Shown here in pieces: positions 27,701-33,982 of a stretch of DNA of 64,000 nt. Within the stretch, counting starts at the first letter, position 1, and the number at the start of each line of letters is the position of its first letter. The notes under the pieces were generated by a model. The model was not told the origin of the DNA. It was given only the letters and a program-made list of their open reading frames with translations, and did no database searches. Where the stretch lies: the NCBI GenBank assembly GCA_024809215.1, contig JANUBW010000001.1, positions 372,001 to 436,000 on the forward strand, read 5' to 3'. The position numbers and the translations under genes were made by a program. Origin of the DNA: Niastella sp. OAS944 (GTDB taxonomy: Bacteria > Bacteroidota > Bacteroidia > Chitinophagales > Chitinophagaceae).

Positions 27701-28643
27701 CCGCATCGATAAACACTTTACCCGTATTGATAACTGCAATGGGTTTGCTTCCATACTGCGCCGGGTCATTATCATAAAATGAAATAACGATGTCATCATT
27801 CCATGCTTTCCTGCCCGTATTCTTTATAGCATATTCCAACGAATAAGTACCGGGGCCGGGATAGCAACCCAATGCATTGAATGCTTTTAATTCAATAGCC
27901 AAATCAAAGGTGGGCTCATTGCCCTTACAAGCTGCATAGGCAATAGATTGCGCGTATGTGGCAGCGTCACCGGCCAGTTCATCATAACTATCGGCAAAAA
28001 AATAACCACCGGTTGAAGCCACTTCAATTAACTCAGTATAATACTTAGCGCTTTCAATAGCCATTACGGCAATAAAAACACCACTATTTTTTATTTGCGC
28101 AGCCAGCTCAACCAGTCCGGGTTGAGTGGTATTACCCGGTTGTGCATCGGTAAGCAACAATATTACCTTAGGCCGGTGCTGATCGGCATCGTTTTGTATG
28201 GCTTGAAAAGATCTTGACAAAGACAGTATGAGATCAGTGCCTTCATAAAATATACGCGGCGAATTAGCATAAGCAATAATATCAGAAATGTTTGTAGTGA
28301 ATTGTTTTCCCGCTTGTGGGAAAGTGAACTGTTGCCAGTTGCGGTTATAATCCCAATCGGCAATGGCAATACGAAAACCACCGGGTGAATAAACAAGAGG
28401 TAGTCCCTGTGCCAGCTTTGTAATGAACTCCCGGCTTTTCAAATTCTCCCGGGCATCAACCGAGCCGCTCTGGTCGTTGGCAATAAAAATATCAAGCCCC
28501 CCGCATTGACAAAATGCAGAAGGCATGAAAAACAAGCTGCAGGCAAATGCAGCTGAAAGCCGAAAGCTAAAAGCCAAAAGCAAATACAACTGTGCTATTT
28601 GCTTTCCTGCCCAATTTATTATATTTCGATTTCCATTCGCCAT
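24744..28643 (-). CDS. VWA + seven SBBP propeller repeats + CHU_C protein in the B12 operon
   Basis: 1299 residues. After an N-terminal export segment comes a von Willebrand A domain (about 50-225) with an intact MIDAS (IANDQSGSVDAREN, then LLLTDAQPG). A cysteine-containing region follows (to about 440). Then come seven SBBP repeats of about 64 residues (about 444-890), each with an RQWGTYYGG-like start, a VYLTGxTxS centre and a DAFLVKFDxDG end; seven such units would close a beta-propeller. Ig-like domains (about 890-1205) and a CHU_C domain (PFVPNAFTPNNDGRNDGFRL, YNRWGQKVFE, VWDGRVNG) complete it. It should reach the surface through T9SS. Its place 3 bases before the BtuB-like gene and under the B12 riboswitch suggests a role in cobalamin capture, but nothing in the sequence shows binding. 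Confidence 0.8.
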   Translation of the reverse strand: MANGNRNIINWAGKQIAQLYLLLAFSFRLSAAFACSLFFMPSAFCQCGGLDIFIANDQSGSVDARENLKSREFITKLAQGLPLVYSPGGFRIAIADWDYNRNWQQFTFPQAGKQFTTNISDIIAYANSPRIFYEGTDLILSLSRSFQAIQNDADQHRPKVILLLTDAQPGNTTQPGLVELAAQIKNSGVFIAVMAIESAKYYTELIEVASTGGYFFADSYDELAGDAATYAQSIAYAACKGNEPTFDLAIELKAFNALGCYPGPGTYSLEYAIKNTGRKAWNDDIVISFYDNDPAQYGSKPIAVINTGKVFIDAGGVYQNVFSSDVLSGYQLVNAVVNFDGKVSGVEMPVYPSQVMPLLVVAGERSSDNNFSNLISRVNGNGCIPRAAIYVAVEPDGVGCGNTTAYTVRICNTGNLDTRINSYAPVPDAGFALVHAETNIDSARTSFYNTYFGGSRDDYAYGAAADAFGFIYITGQTNSTNNIATPGAYRTNNGNTQDAFLAKFNAKGNRIWATYFGGVGSENGYSVATDKEGNVYVTGETSNSLGIATGGAAQVSSGGGYDAWLAKFDANGVLQWATYYGGAGADYGRSIAIDSRGNVYLAGITASANNIATAGAHQPALGGGNDAFLVKFNKNGVRQWGTYYGGIATESGFGIAIDANDYVYLTGLTGSANNIATAASFQSVKSVGNDAYLVKFDSDGIRQWGTYFGGNNSDNATGITVDKNNGVYITGNTTSTNFATALSHQAVNNGSTDAFLTKFDSDGKLKWCTYYGGAGTENGRQVSADRNGFVYLSGNTTSATEIATANSLQPAYGGNTDAYLVKFDSDGVRQWGTYFGGTQMDIASASVTDPLGKVYATGATQSLQISTPNAFQLQYGGGGNDAFLLKIDEQADFVIKAGACVTMRYFYDVTTAAAGNHDYSFTVTTDGLQPADPVAVITPDNTGFNGTQHTSDNVAVLNQTAACTPGDKVHVQLDIPPVQSCGIASYATATITINNTSGLLIHDAVLELNLSGTGAFFPSELYGRSKGLVLAQPNMADRAYPAVQNALLDKSGAISIPVYQLPAGTSQAKVDLSVGSGSVSFAARVAALTPFFNESGVSNVALNNSAVTPTPLPGINGWNYPATVNEGDTVHITGINTANAQSLQWVSATAGNLLNDGTTSEPALSYRPTETDIANGYAMLSLTVLTNAGCDASAQAYISIKHVPSVNIECGPFVPNAFTPNNDGRNDGFRLTWNCGVSQYKLWIYNRWGQKVFESTDATMVWDGRVNGYEQPMDSFIWYCQYQLNGINQTKKGIVTLIR
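25975..27315 (-). repeat. seven tandem SBBP repeat units within the VWA/propeller gene
   Basis: Seven in-frame units of roughly 190 bases code for the beta-propeller. The shared DNA is seen as repeated plus-strand copies of CCATAATAAGT or CCAAAATAAGT followed by CCCATTG, and as repeated GCATCGTTACC / GCATCATTACC segments. Divergence between units is high, so recent tandem duplication is unlikely. Confidence 0.7.
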
Positions 28644-28654
28644 TCCTTTACCTT

Positions 28655-28688
28655 GTTAACTCGTCAACCCATCAACTCGTCAACTACC
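28655..28688. repeat. short intergenic repeat, GTTAACTCGTCAAC type
   Basis: GTTAACTCGTCAAC (28655-28668) is followed by ATCAACTCGTCAAC (28671-28684) in the short gap between the first two genes of the B12 operon. The same 14-mer occurs inverted at 32193-32206, just outside the second riboswitch. The motif looks like a dispersed intergenic repeat. Confidence 0.5.
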
Positions 28689-28691
28689 TTC

Positions 28692-29990
28692 TCATTTCTT
28701 TATAAACTTGTGCGCGTAATGCTCAGTTTCACTGATTACTTTAATTATATAAGTCCCGGGCAACAGGCTTTGTACATTCAGCGTTTCCCTGGGTGTTTTT
28801 AGTTCATGAATTGACATCATACGGCCGGCAAGGTCATAAATAGCTGCACTGGCAGCAATGGAAGTAGTACGATCGATGATCAGTTTGTTCACTACCGGGT
28901 TGGGATATACCGCCACAGTAGTCACTTCATTATTCAATGAGATCGTATTGCTCAATGTACTTTTACCATCACAGTCTACCTGCCGTATTCTATAGTACGA
29001 TTTACCAGCTAAAGGATGCGCATCGGTGAATTGATAATAACGGGTTGCAGAACTATTGATGGCGCCAGCAACAGTACCTATCATTTGATAAGCGCTGCCA
29101 TCTTCGCTACGCTCCACTTCAAAGCGACAGTTATTATTTTCAGTACCTGTTTGCCAATCGAGCAGCACCTTCCCTTCTACCCCTTTAGCAGTAAACTTCA
29201 TTAACCGAATGGGCAGGGCCGATTGCTTTTCAACTGAAACATCATCTATATAGTAATAAGCACGCGCGGTTCCACCGGTACCGTTTGTAGCTGGTTTATA
29301 ATTAGGATTTGCTTTGGGATTTTGTCCGGCAGTTGTTACCGGGAATTGATAAAACTCACTGGCAATAGCTGGTTTGAAGTAACCGATAACAATGTATTGT
29401 TCGCCACCGGCCGCTACAAAATCACCGCTCACTTTTTGCCATGTGGTATCGATAAGAAAATTACCAACCGTATTTACGATCTGCGGTGTGTAGTTCAACA
29501 AGCCACCATAGGTTGAGGTGGTAGGGTAACTAATGTCACTGGTTGAAAAATAAATACCCAATTGGTCGGTTGCCCATGACATCAGATCGGCACATGATAC
29601 CCAGTATTCAACATGGTATGTTTCCCCTGCTTCCAGTGGCGCAGTAAGTTTTGTTCCAATATATTCGTACCATGGGGCATTGTAAAAACCTAAACCCATA
29701 AAGCGGTTACCCGTACGCGCATATTGGTAACCAAACAACACATCGGGCACAAATACATCATATGCAGCAGGCAAAGCATTGCCACATACATCAAACGGGT
29801 CGGGACTGGCACCTGTACAGCTATACCAGTCATTTATAGTAGTAGGTATCTTCTGCGGTGTACTGTTATAATTAACCACACAGGTTCCATTCTCGAAACT
29901 GGGATTAGGCACCAGGTTCTGCGCCTTACACAATGCTGCAGGCAATAGCAATACAAAACAGCATCGTAGCCGTATGTATAATTTATTCAT
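28692..29990 (-). CDS. T9SS type A sorted surface protein, first gene of the B12 operon
   Basis: 432 residues. Signal peptide, then a carbohydrate-binding-like beta-sandwich (NLVPNPSFENGTC at 25, DWYSCTG, DVCGNALPAA, TWQKVSGDFVAAGGEQYIVIGYF, YYIDDVSVEK; to about 255), a fibronectin-like segment (FTAKGVEGKVLLDWQTGTE, FEVERSEDG, SYYRIRQVDCDGK) and a type A T9SS sorting domain (VAVYPNPVVNKLIID, IYDLAGRMMS, LLPGTYIIKVI, ending HKFIKK). The first module is the kind that opens many Bacteroidota surface proteins described as OmpA- or gliding-associated. It is the first gene after a cobalamin riboswitch, so expression should fall when B12 is plentiful. A direct B12-binding role is only inferred. A 48-base gap separates it from the next gene. 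Confidence 0.8.
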   Translation of the reverse strand: MNKLYIRLRCCFVLLLPAALCKAQNLVPNPSFENGTCVVNYNSTPQKIPTTINDWYSCTGASPDPFDVCGNALPAAYDVFVPDVLFGYQYARTGNRFMGLGFYNAPWYEYIGTKLTAPLEAGETYHVEYWVSCADLMSWATDQLGIYFSTSDISYPTTSTYGGLLNYTPQIVNTVGNFLIDTTWQKVSGDFVAAGGEQYIVIGYFKPAIASEFYQFPVTTAGQNPKANPNYKPATNGTGGTARAYYYIDDVSVEKQSALPIRLMKFTAKGVEGKVLLDWQTGTENNNCRFEVERSEDGSAYQMIGTVAGAINSSATRYYQFTDAHPLAGKSYYRIRQVDCDGKSTLSNTISLNNEVTTVAVYPNPVVNKLIIDRTTSIAASAAIYDLAGRMMSIHELKTPRETLNVQSLLPGTYIIKVISETEHYAHKFIKK

Positions 29991-30132
29991 ATGCTATAAT
30001 TTTCAACCCATTTATGCATAGGGTACATAATAGGACACAGGTTGAATGGCCATGCACATTGGGAAAAACGAAAAAGGGAAAAAAAGTAAAAACAAGAGGA
30101 GAATTTGCGCCTGCAAAGAATCAATTGTTTTC

Positions 30133-30165
30133 ACCAGCTTTTTTCCACGAAAGCCGCGAAATAAT
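30133..30165 (-). other. conserved segment downstream of cobalamin aptamer 1
   Basis: Just 3' of the aptamer (minus strand) is TTTCGCGGCTTTCGTGG, then AAAAAAGCTGG. An almost identical segment, TTTCGCAGCTTTCGTGG then AAAAAGCCTG, lies at the same place behind the second riboswitch (31868-31895). Retention outside the aptamer suggests part of the expression platform. Confidence 0.45.
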
Positions 30166-30170
30166 TGTTA

Positions 30171-30352
30171 TGGCAGGTCTTCTGGCTTAAGGCCCAACTT
30201 ATTGCCTTCCCACCCCAACTTTGTCGGGACAGTGGCGTGTAGAATAAGCTGTTTCACTTACGTGAAGCCTTTTACAGCTGCGGGACAGCCCCGGATTTGC
30301 ACCGGGTTCCCTTTTAATCCTGGTTAGCCTGTAGGCCAACCGGAACCGATAA
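30171..30352 (-). ncRNA. cobalamin riboswitch 1 (heads the four-gene operon)
   Basis: Read on the minus strand, the element has the conserved AdoCbl-class parts in order: CGGTTCCGGTTGG, AAAAGGGAACCCGGTGCAAA, TCCGGGGCTGTCCCGCAGCTGTAA (the B12 box core GCAGCTGTAA region), AAGGCTTCACGTAAGTG, GCCACTG, GGGAAGGC-like, and AGCCAGAAGACCTGCC at the 3' end. It starts about 360 bases upstream of the first gene at 29990. A TACCTTG box (30361-30367) directly before the aptamer is a plausible -7 element. The long leader leaves room for an expression platform; cobalamin binding should repress the operon. Confidence 0.95.
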
Positions 30353-30424
30353 CGGGCGCAAGGTAGTTATTTTAGGGTTACGTTCTTTTAATGTTAATAT
30401 CGGTCTAATAAATATTCCATCACC

Positions 30425-30457
30425 CAAAAAAAGTGGCCACCTACCGGCAGCCACTTT
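30425..30457 (-). terminator. intrinsic terminator after the DUF4465 gene
   Basis: On the minus strand AAAGTGGC (30457-30450) pairs with GCCACTTT (30437-30430) and is followed by a run of T (to 30426). It lies 32 bases past the stop of the DUF4465 gene and just before the leader of the second B12 transcript, so the two riboswitches head separate transcripts. Confidence 0.8.
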
Positions 30458-30488
30458 GAACAGTGAACAGTGAACTGTAAACTGAGAA
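30458..30488. repeat. short GAACAGTGAAC-type repeat tract
   Basis: GAACAGTGAACAGTGAACTG runs on into TAAACTGAGAAC, about three degenerate copies of an AACAGTGAAC unit between the terminator and the stop of the DUF4465 gene. It appears to be low-complexity intergenic sequence. Confidence 0.4.
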
Positions 30489-31742
30489 CTATTTCTTTAT
30501 AAACGATTGCTTTTGTACGCTTCCCTTATAATTAACCCGTAATATATACATACCTGCAGCGTAATCAGAAATAGCAAGGGTTTGCTTATCGGCTGTCATT
30601 TTCACGCCATACTTCCTGTTGCCCGATGCATCGAAGATCTCCAACTGGCTGCCGACCTTTGCCTGTACAGTTATTTGGGTAGAAGCCGGGTTAGGCGTAA
30701 CGCTCAGGGTAGCGACAGAAGCGTCAACAGTAATTTTTTGCGTATTCACCCTGGCATTTACCAAACCATGGGTATTATCGGTTGCCGCGCAGGTACCGCA
30801 TGACGGATCGGATCCTACTTTAACACCATCTATGCAGAAATACATAGGTGTATTGGGCCCCCACTCGCCCATGTCGCTGGTATTTAAATAAAACGCCAGT
30901 GAGTCTACCGTACCAAGTGAAGTAAGGTTCACCCATTTCCAGCTATCGACAATGTATGCATTGGAACCGGTAAAATTGGCGAGGTAATAATCAACCGTTC
31001 CGGTTGATGAACCACTCGAGAAACCTTCAATGGTTAATTTGAACCAGTCGCCGGCAGCAAACTTATGCGCAAACAGATCACCGCACTTCATCGATTTGTA
31101 CGCATAGGCATTGTTGGTAACATACAAACCACAAATAGCTGAAGGGCTGTTCAACGTAAGCGTTGTATGGTTCTCAGGAAAGAACATGGCATTATAACCA
31201 TAATACGCCACTGAATACGGATCATTAACACCGCTTATACCACCACCTGTTATGGAAGAGAACTGGCTTTGCAATCCATTACAGGCATCGCCACAGGCAG
31301 TATCGCAAGGAAAGTTATTTGTTTTACTTACAGTAAAACCATCCCAATAGGTCATGGCGCCAAAGGAGGTATCGGCATAATGCGTAAAGTTCAAACAGCC
31401 TGCTGTAAAATCAACATAACCACCAGACCATACCGGGTCCTGGATCACATACCTGTAGGTGTTATACCAAATAGAATCTGAGCCATACGCACTGATGTAT
31501 GTGCCATTAGGGGTGAAAGCACCAAAGGTGATCTGCTGACAGGTTGGGCAATCAGCTGCCACCCGTGCATTTGACAGTGATACAAACCTTCTGTTCACTA
31601 AAGGGCCAACCTCAGCTCTTTTTTTCGGTTGCCCGGCCACACCAGCGCGAACATAGGCAGCTTCGGGCCGTTGCGCTTTAACACTTAATGCGCCAGACAA
31701 TAGCACCAGCAGACAAACAAATTGTAGAACTTGTTTCTTCAT
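30489..31742 (-). CDS. DUF4465 surface protein with T9SS type A sorting domain, B12-regulated
   Basis: 417 residues: signal peptide (MKKQVLQFVCLLVLLSGALSVKAQ), a spacer with CPTCQQ, a DUF4465-type beta-sandwich (about 75-315: SIWYNTYRY, MTYWDGFTVSKTNNFPCDTAC, GGGISGVNDPYSVAYYGYNA, LYVTNNAYAYKSMKCGD, KFAAGDWFKLTIEGF, WKWVNLTSLGTVDSLAFYLN, PMYFCIDGV) and a type A sorting domain (LSVTPNPASTQITVQ, QLEIFDASGNRKYG, YAAGMYILRV, QSFIKK). It lies directly behind a cobalamin riboswitch. DUF4465 proteins recur in Bacteroidota cobalamin loci, and I believe the BtuH class of surface B12-binding proteins is of this type, though I cannot confirm that here. It is probably an accessory surface B12-binding protein anchored by T9SS rather than as a lipoprotein. 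Confidence 0.8.
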   Translation of the reverse strand: MKKQVLQFVCLLVLLSGALSVKAQRPEAAYVRAGVAGQPKKRAEVGPLVNRRFVSLSNARVAADCPTCQQITFGAFTPNGTYISAYGSDSIWYNTYRYVIQDPVWSGGYVDFTAGCLNFTHYADTSFGAMTYWDGFTVSKTNNFPCDTACGDACNGLQSQFSSITGGGISGVNDPYSVAYYGYNAMFFPENHTTLTLNSPSAICGLYVTNNAYAYKSMKCGDLFAHKFAAGDWFKLTIEGFSSGSSTGTVDYYLANFTGSNAYIVDSWKWVNLTSLGTVDSLAFYLNTSDMGEWGPNTPMYFCIDGVKVGSDPSCGTCAATDNTHGLVNARVNTQKITVDASVATLSVTPNPASTQITVQAKVGSQLEIFDASGNRKYGVKMTADKQTLAISDYAAGMYILRVNYKGSVQKQSFIKK

Positions 31743-31904
31743 ACAAATAAAATTTAAATGGTTAAAAATGGTATTTGATCAATAACGCAGCGTTACTAAT
31801 AAAATAGCGGGGAAAAGAAATGTAAAAACAGGAAGACTCTTACGCCAAAGCGCAGCAACTGTTCTCACAGGCTTTTTCCACGAAAGCTGCGAAAAAAATG
31901 GCTA

Positions 31905-32097
31905 TGGCAGGTCTTCTGACTCAAGGCCCAGTTTACTCACCTTCCCATTGCGATGTTATCGCAACAGTGGTATTGTAGTAGTATAAACTGTTTCACTTAT
32001 GTGAAGCCTTTTACAGCTGCGGGAACAGTTCCGGATTCACACCGGATTCCCTTTTAATACTATATGAACACGTCATACAGTAACCAATAACCGGAAT
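31905..32097 (-). ncRNA. cobalamin riboswitch 2 (heads the DUF4465 gene)
   Basis: On the minus strand the same order of conserved parts appears: TTCCGGTTATTGGTTACTG, AAAAGGGAATCCGGTGTGAA, TCCGGAACTGTTCCCGCAGC followed by TGTAA, AAGGCTTCACATAAGTGAAA, CCACTG, GGGAAGG, and GAGTCAGAAGACCTGCC. It ends about 160 bases before the ATG at 31742. TACCTTTG (32098-32105), an exact TAnnTTTG box, abuts its 5' end, so the transcript probably begins within the first aptamer stem. The sequence is close to the first riboswitch, including the 3' flank, which points to duplication. Confidence 0.95.
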
Positions 32098-32105
32098 CAA
32101 AGGTA
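32098..32105 (-). promoter_or_regulatory. -7 promoter element of riboswitch 2
   Basis: TACCTTTG on the minus strand matches the Bacteroidota TAnnTTTG element and sits immediately upstream of the aptamer. No good TTTG at -33 is evident. The corresponding position of riboswitch 1 has TACCTTG. Confidence 0.5.
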
Positions 32106-32174
32106 GGTTAAATGGAAATAAGTTTGTTATTGTGGTACAGTTAGGTCTTTCTTATTTAGTCACGCAAGTCAAAT

Positions 32175-32212
32175 TGGTTAACGAGTTAACAAGTTGACGA
32201 GTTAACGAGGAG
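32175..32212. repeat. intergenic GTTAAC/GAGTT repeat tract
   Basis: Three to four overlapping copies of a GTTAACGAG-like unit, including GTTGACGAGTTAAC (32193-32206), the exact inverse of the 14-mer at 28655-28668. The tract lies between the B12 locus and dusB. Confidence 0.5.
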
Positions 32213-32231
32213 TTGAAAGGTTGTACTTACC

Positions 32232-33269
32232 CTACAACGGGCAGTTCTCATGATAGTTCACCAACTCAATAGGCGTTCTTTCCATTTCAAAACCGTTATA
32301 CCGCACCAGTATTTCATCGAGCACCGCATATATAACTTCAGGTTCGGTTGAAGTTACCAGTTGTGTGCGGAAGTCTTTGATGCCTGGCAATCCTTTCAGG
32401 TATTGAAAGTATTGTTTGCGCATGGAGTAAACACCGGCAACAGGACCTTTCCATTGCAGGCTCTTACGTAGTTGTTCTTTACAAACAGCTACGCGCTCGC
32501 CAACAGTTGGTGCAGGCAATTGCTCACCGGTTTGCAGGTAATGACGTATTTCGCGGAAGATCCAGGGATAGCCAATGGCGGCACGGCCAACCATAATGCC
32601 ATCAACACCATAACGATTCTTATACTCCAGCGCTTTTTGTGCGCTGTTGATATCACCGTTACCAAAAATGGGAATATGTATACGCGGGTTGTTCTTTACT
32701 TTGGCTATCAGGCTCCAGTCGGCCTCGCCTTTATATAATTGGCAGCGGGTGCGGCCATGAATGGTGAGCGCTTTAATACCAACATCCTGCAGCCGCTCGG
32801 CCACCTCTTCAATATTTTTGGAGTCATCGTCCCACCCAAGCCGGGTCTTTACAGTTACTGGTAAACTGGTCGATTTTACACAGGCTTCGGTAAGGCGTAC
32901 CATTAAATTAATGTCGCGTAAAACGCCAGAACCGGCTCCTTGCGCCACAATGCCTTTAACGGGGCAACCAAAATTAATATCGAGCAATTCGGGCTGGGTA
33001 ACATCAACTATTTTGGCAGCCAGGGCCAAACGTGCTTCATCGCCGCCAAACAGCTGTATACCGGTGGGGCGTTCCTCATCAAAAATATCAAGCTTTCTGC
33101 GGCACCTGATGGCGTCGCGAATAAGTCCTTCGCTGGAAATGAATTCTGTAAATACCAGGTCGGCCCCGTTGGCTTTGCATACCACGCGAAAAGGCGGGTC
33201 GCTCACGTCTTCCATGGGCGCCAGCAGCAACGGGAAATCAGGGAGTTGTATATTACCTATCTGCACCAT
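32232..33269 (-). CDS. dusB: tRNA-dihydrouridine synthase DusB
   Basis: 345 residues from the ATG at 33269; an upstream TTG would add seven residues but lacks support. It is an FMN-dependent TIM barrel that reduces uridines in the tRNA D-loop. Key motifs are all present: LLLAPMEDVSDPPFR at the start, TEFISSEGL, DINFGCPVKGIVAQGAGS with catalytic Cys at about 102, PVTVKTRLGWD, TIHGRTRCQLYKGEADW, IPIFGNGDI and GIMVGRAAIGYPWIF, followed by the C-terminal helical domain with YSMRKQYFQYLKG. This is the usual family length. It stands alone here, not next to fis as in proteobacteria. Confidence 0.95.
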   Translation of the reverse strand: MVQIGNIQLPDFPLLLAPMEDVSDPPFRVVCKANGADLVFTEFISSEGLIRDAIRCRRKLDIFDEERPTGIQLFGGDEARLALAAKIVDVTQPELLDINFGCPVKGIVAQGAGSGVLRDINLMVRLTEACVKSTSLPVTVKTRLGWDDDSKNIEEVAERLQDVGIKALTIHGRTRCQLYKGEADWSLIAKVKNNPRIHIPIFGNGDINSAQKALEYKNRYGVDGIMVGRAAIGYPWIFREIRHYLQTGEQLPAPTVGERVAVCKEQLRKSLQWKGPVAGVYSMRKQYFQYLKGLPGIKDFRTQLVTSTEPEVIYAVLDEILVRYNGFEMERTPIELVNYHENCPL

Positions 33270-33474
33270 TCGGGTGCAAAATTGCGTCAAAAACGCCGGC
33301 GAACAAAATATTGGTGCATCATATAGTACTTTTCATTTATCAAACCCAACCAGTAAGGGCTTTTTTCACGCCGATTGGCTAAACTGCACAGATATCCGCC
33401 AAAACAGCACGCTTACCAATTTTAGCAATCTTTCGCAATTGAACTATCTATTTTTAGCGCCATAAACCATAAAA

Positions 33475-33966
33475 ATGAAAAATCTGTTCCTGCTGTCATT
33501 ATTGGTAGTCTGTTTAAACAAAAGTTTTTCCCAATCATTACCCGATTATGAATCTATTACGCTTGAAGAAATGGCTGATTACAAAGTAGCAGAACCTACT
33601 GCTACCCAGGCGGCAAACTACATTTTATCGGTACCCTACGATAAAAAGAACGACGATCGTGTTGCGTCGGTAAAGTTCCTGTTTAAATGGATGTCGGGCA
33701 CTCCCGATTATAATTTCAATCTCGATAAACTGGCAAGTAAGCTAATACATGAGAACAGCGAATTGCTGGTAATATTTATGGCCTGTATGGCAAAATATTG
33801 CACTGAAAACCAGAGCTCGGCAAAAGATGTAAAAGCCGTTGAACTGAATGCGTTAAAACTATTGCTTACCTATTGTGAAAATGAAAAGAATAAAATAAAA
33901 ATGACCAAAACCTTAATGCAACTTTCGGATGCTGCGAAAAAAGGAGAACTTGAGAAAGAGTTATAG
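33475..33966 (+). CDS. small secreted helical protein, unknown function
   Basis: 163 residues with a signal peptide (MKNLFLLSLLVVCLNKSFSQ) and an all-helical mature part (ITLEEMADYKVAEPTATQAANYIL, VKFLFKWMSGTPDYNF, KAVELNALKLLLTYCENEKNKIKMTKTL). Similar small exported proteins are scattered through Bacteroidota without assigned function. It ends 16 bases before the thioredoxin-like gene on the same strand and is probably co-transcribed with it. Confidence 0.65.
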   Translation: MKNLFLLSLLVVCLNKSFSQSLPDYESITLEEMADYKVAEPTATQAANYILSVPYDKKNDDRVASVKFLFKWMSGTPDYNFNLDKLASKLIHENSELLVIFMACMAKYCTENQSSAKDVKAVELNALKLLLTYCENEKNKIKMTKTLMQLSDAAKKGELEKEL

Positions 33967-33982
33967 ATCATAAATTGTAACC

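Noticed and set aside
27216..27782. 188-codon plus frame opposite the VWA/propeller gene
   Set aside because: Antisense shadow, rich in low-complexity residues, no domain.
32761..33465. 234-codon plus frame opposite dusB
   Set aside because: Covers conserved dusB motifs on the other strand; no domain of its own.
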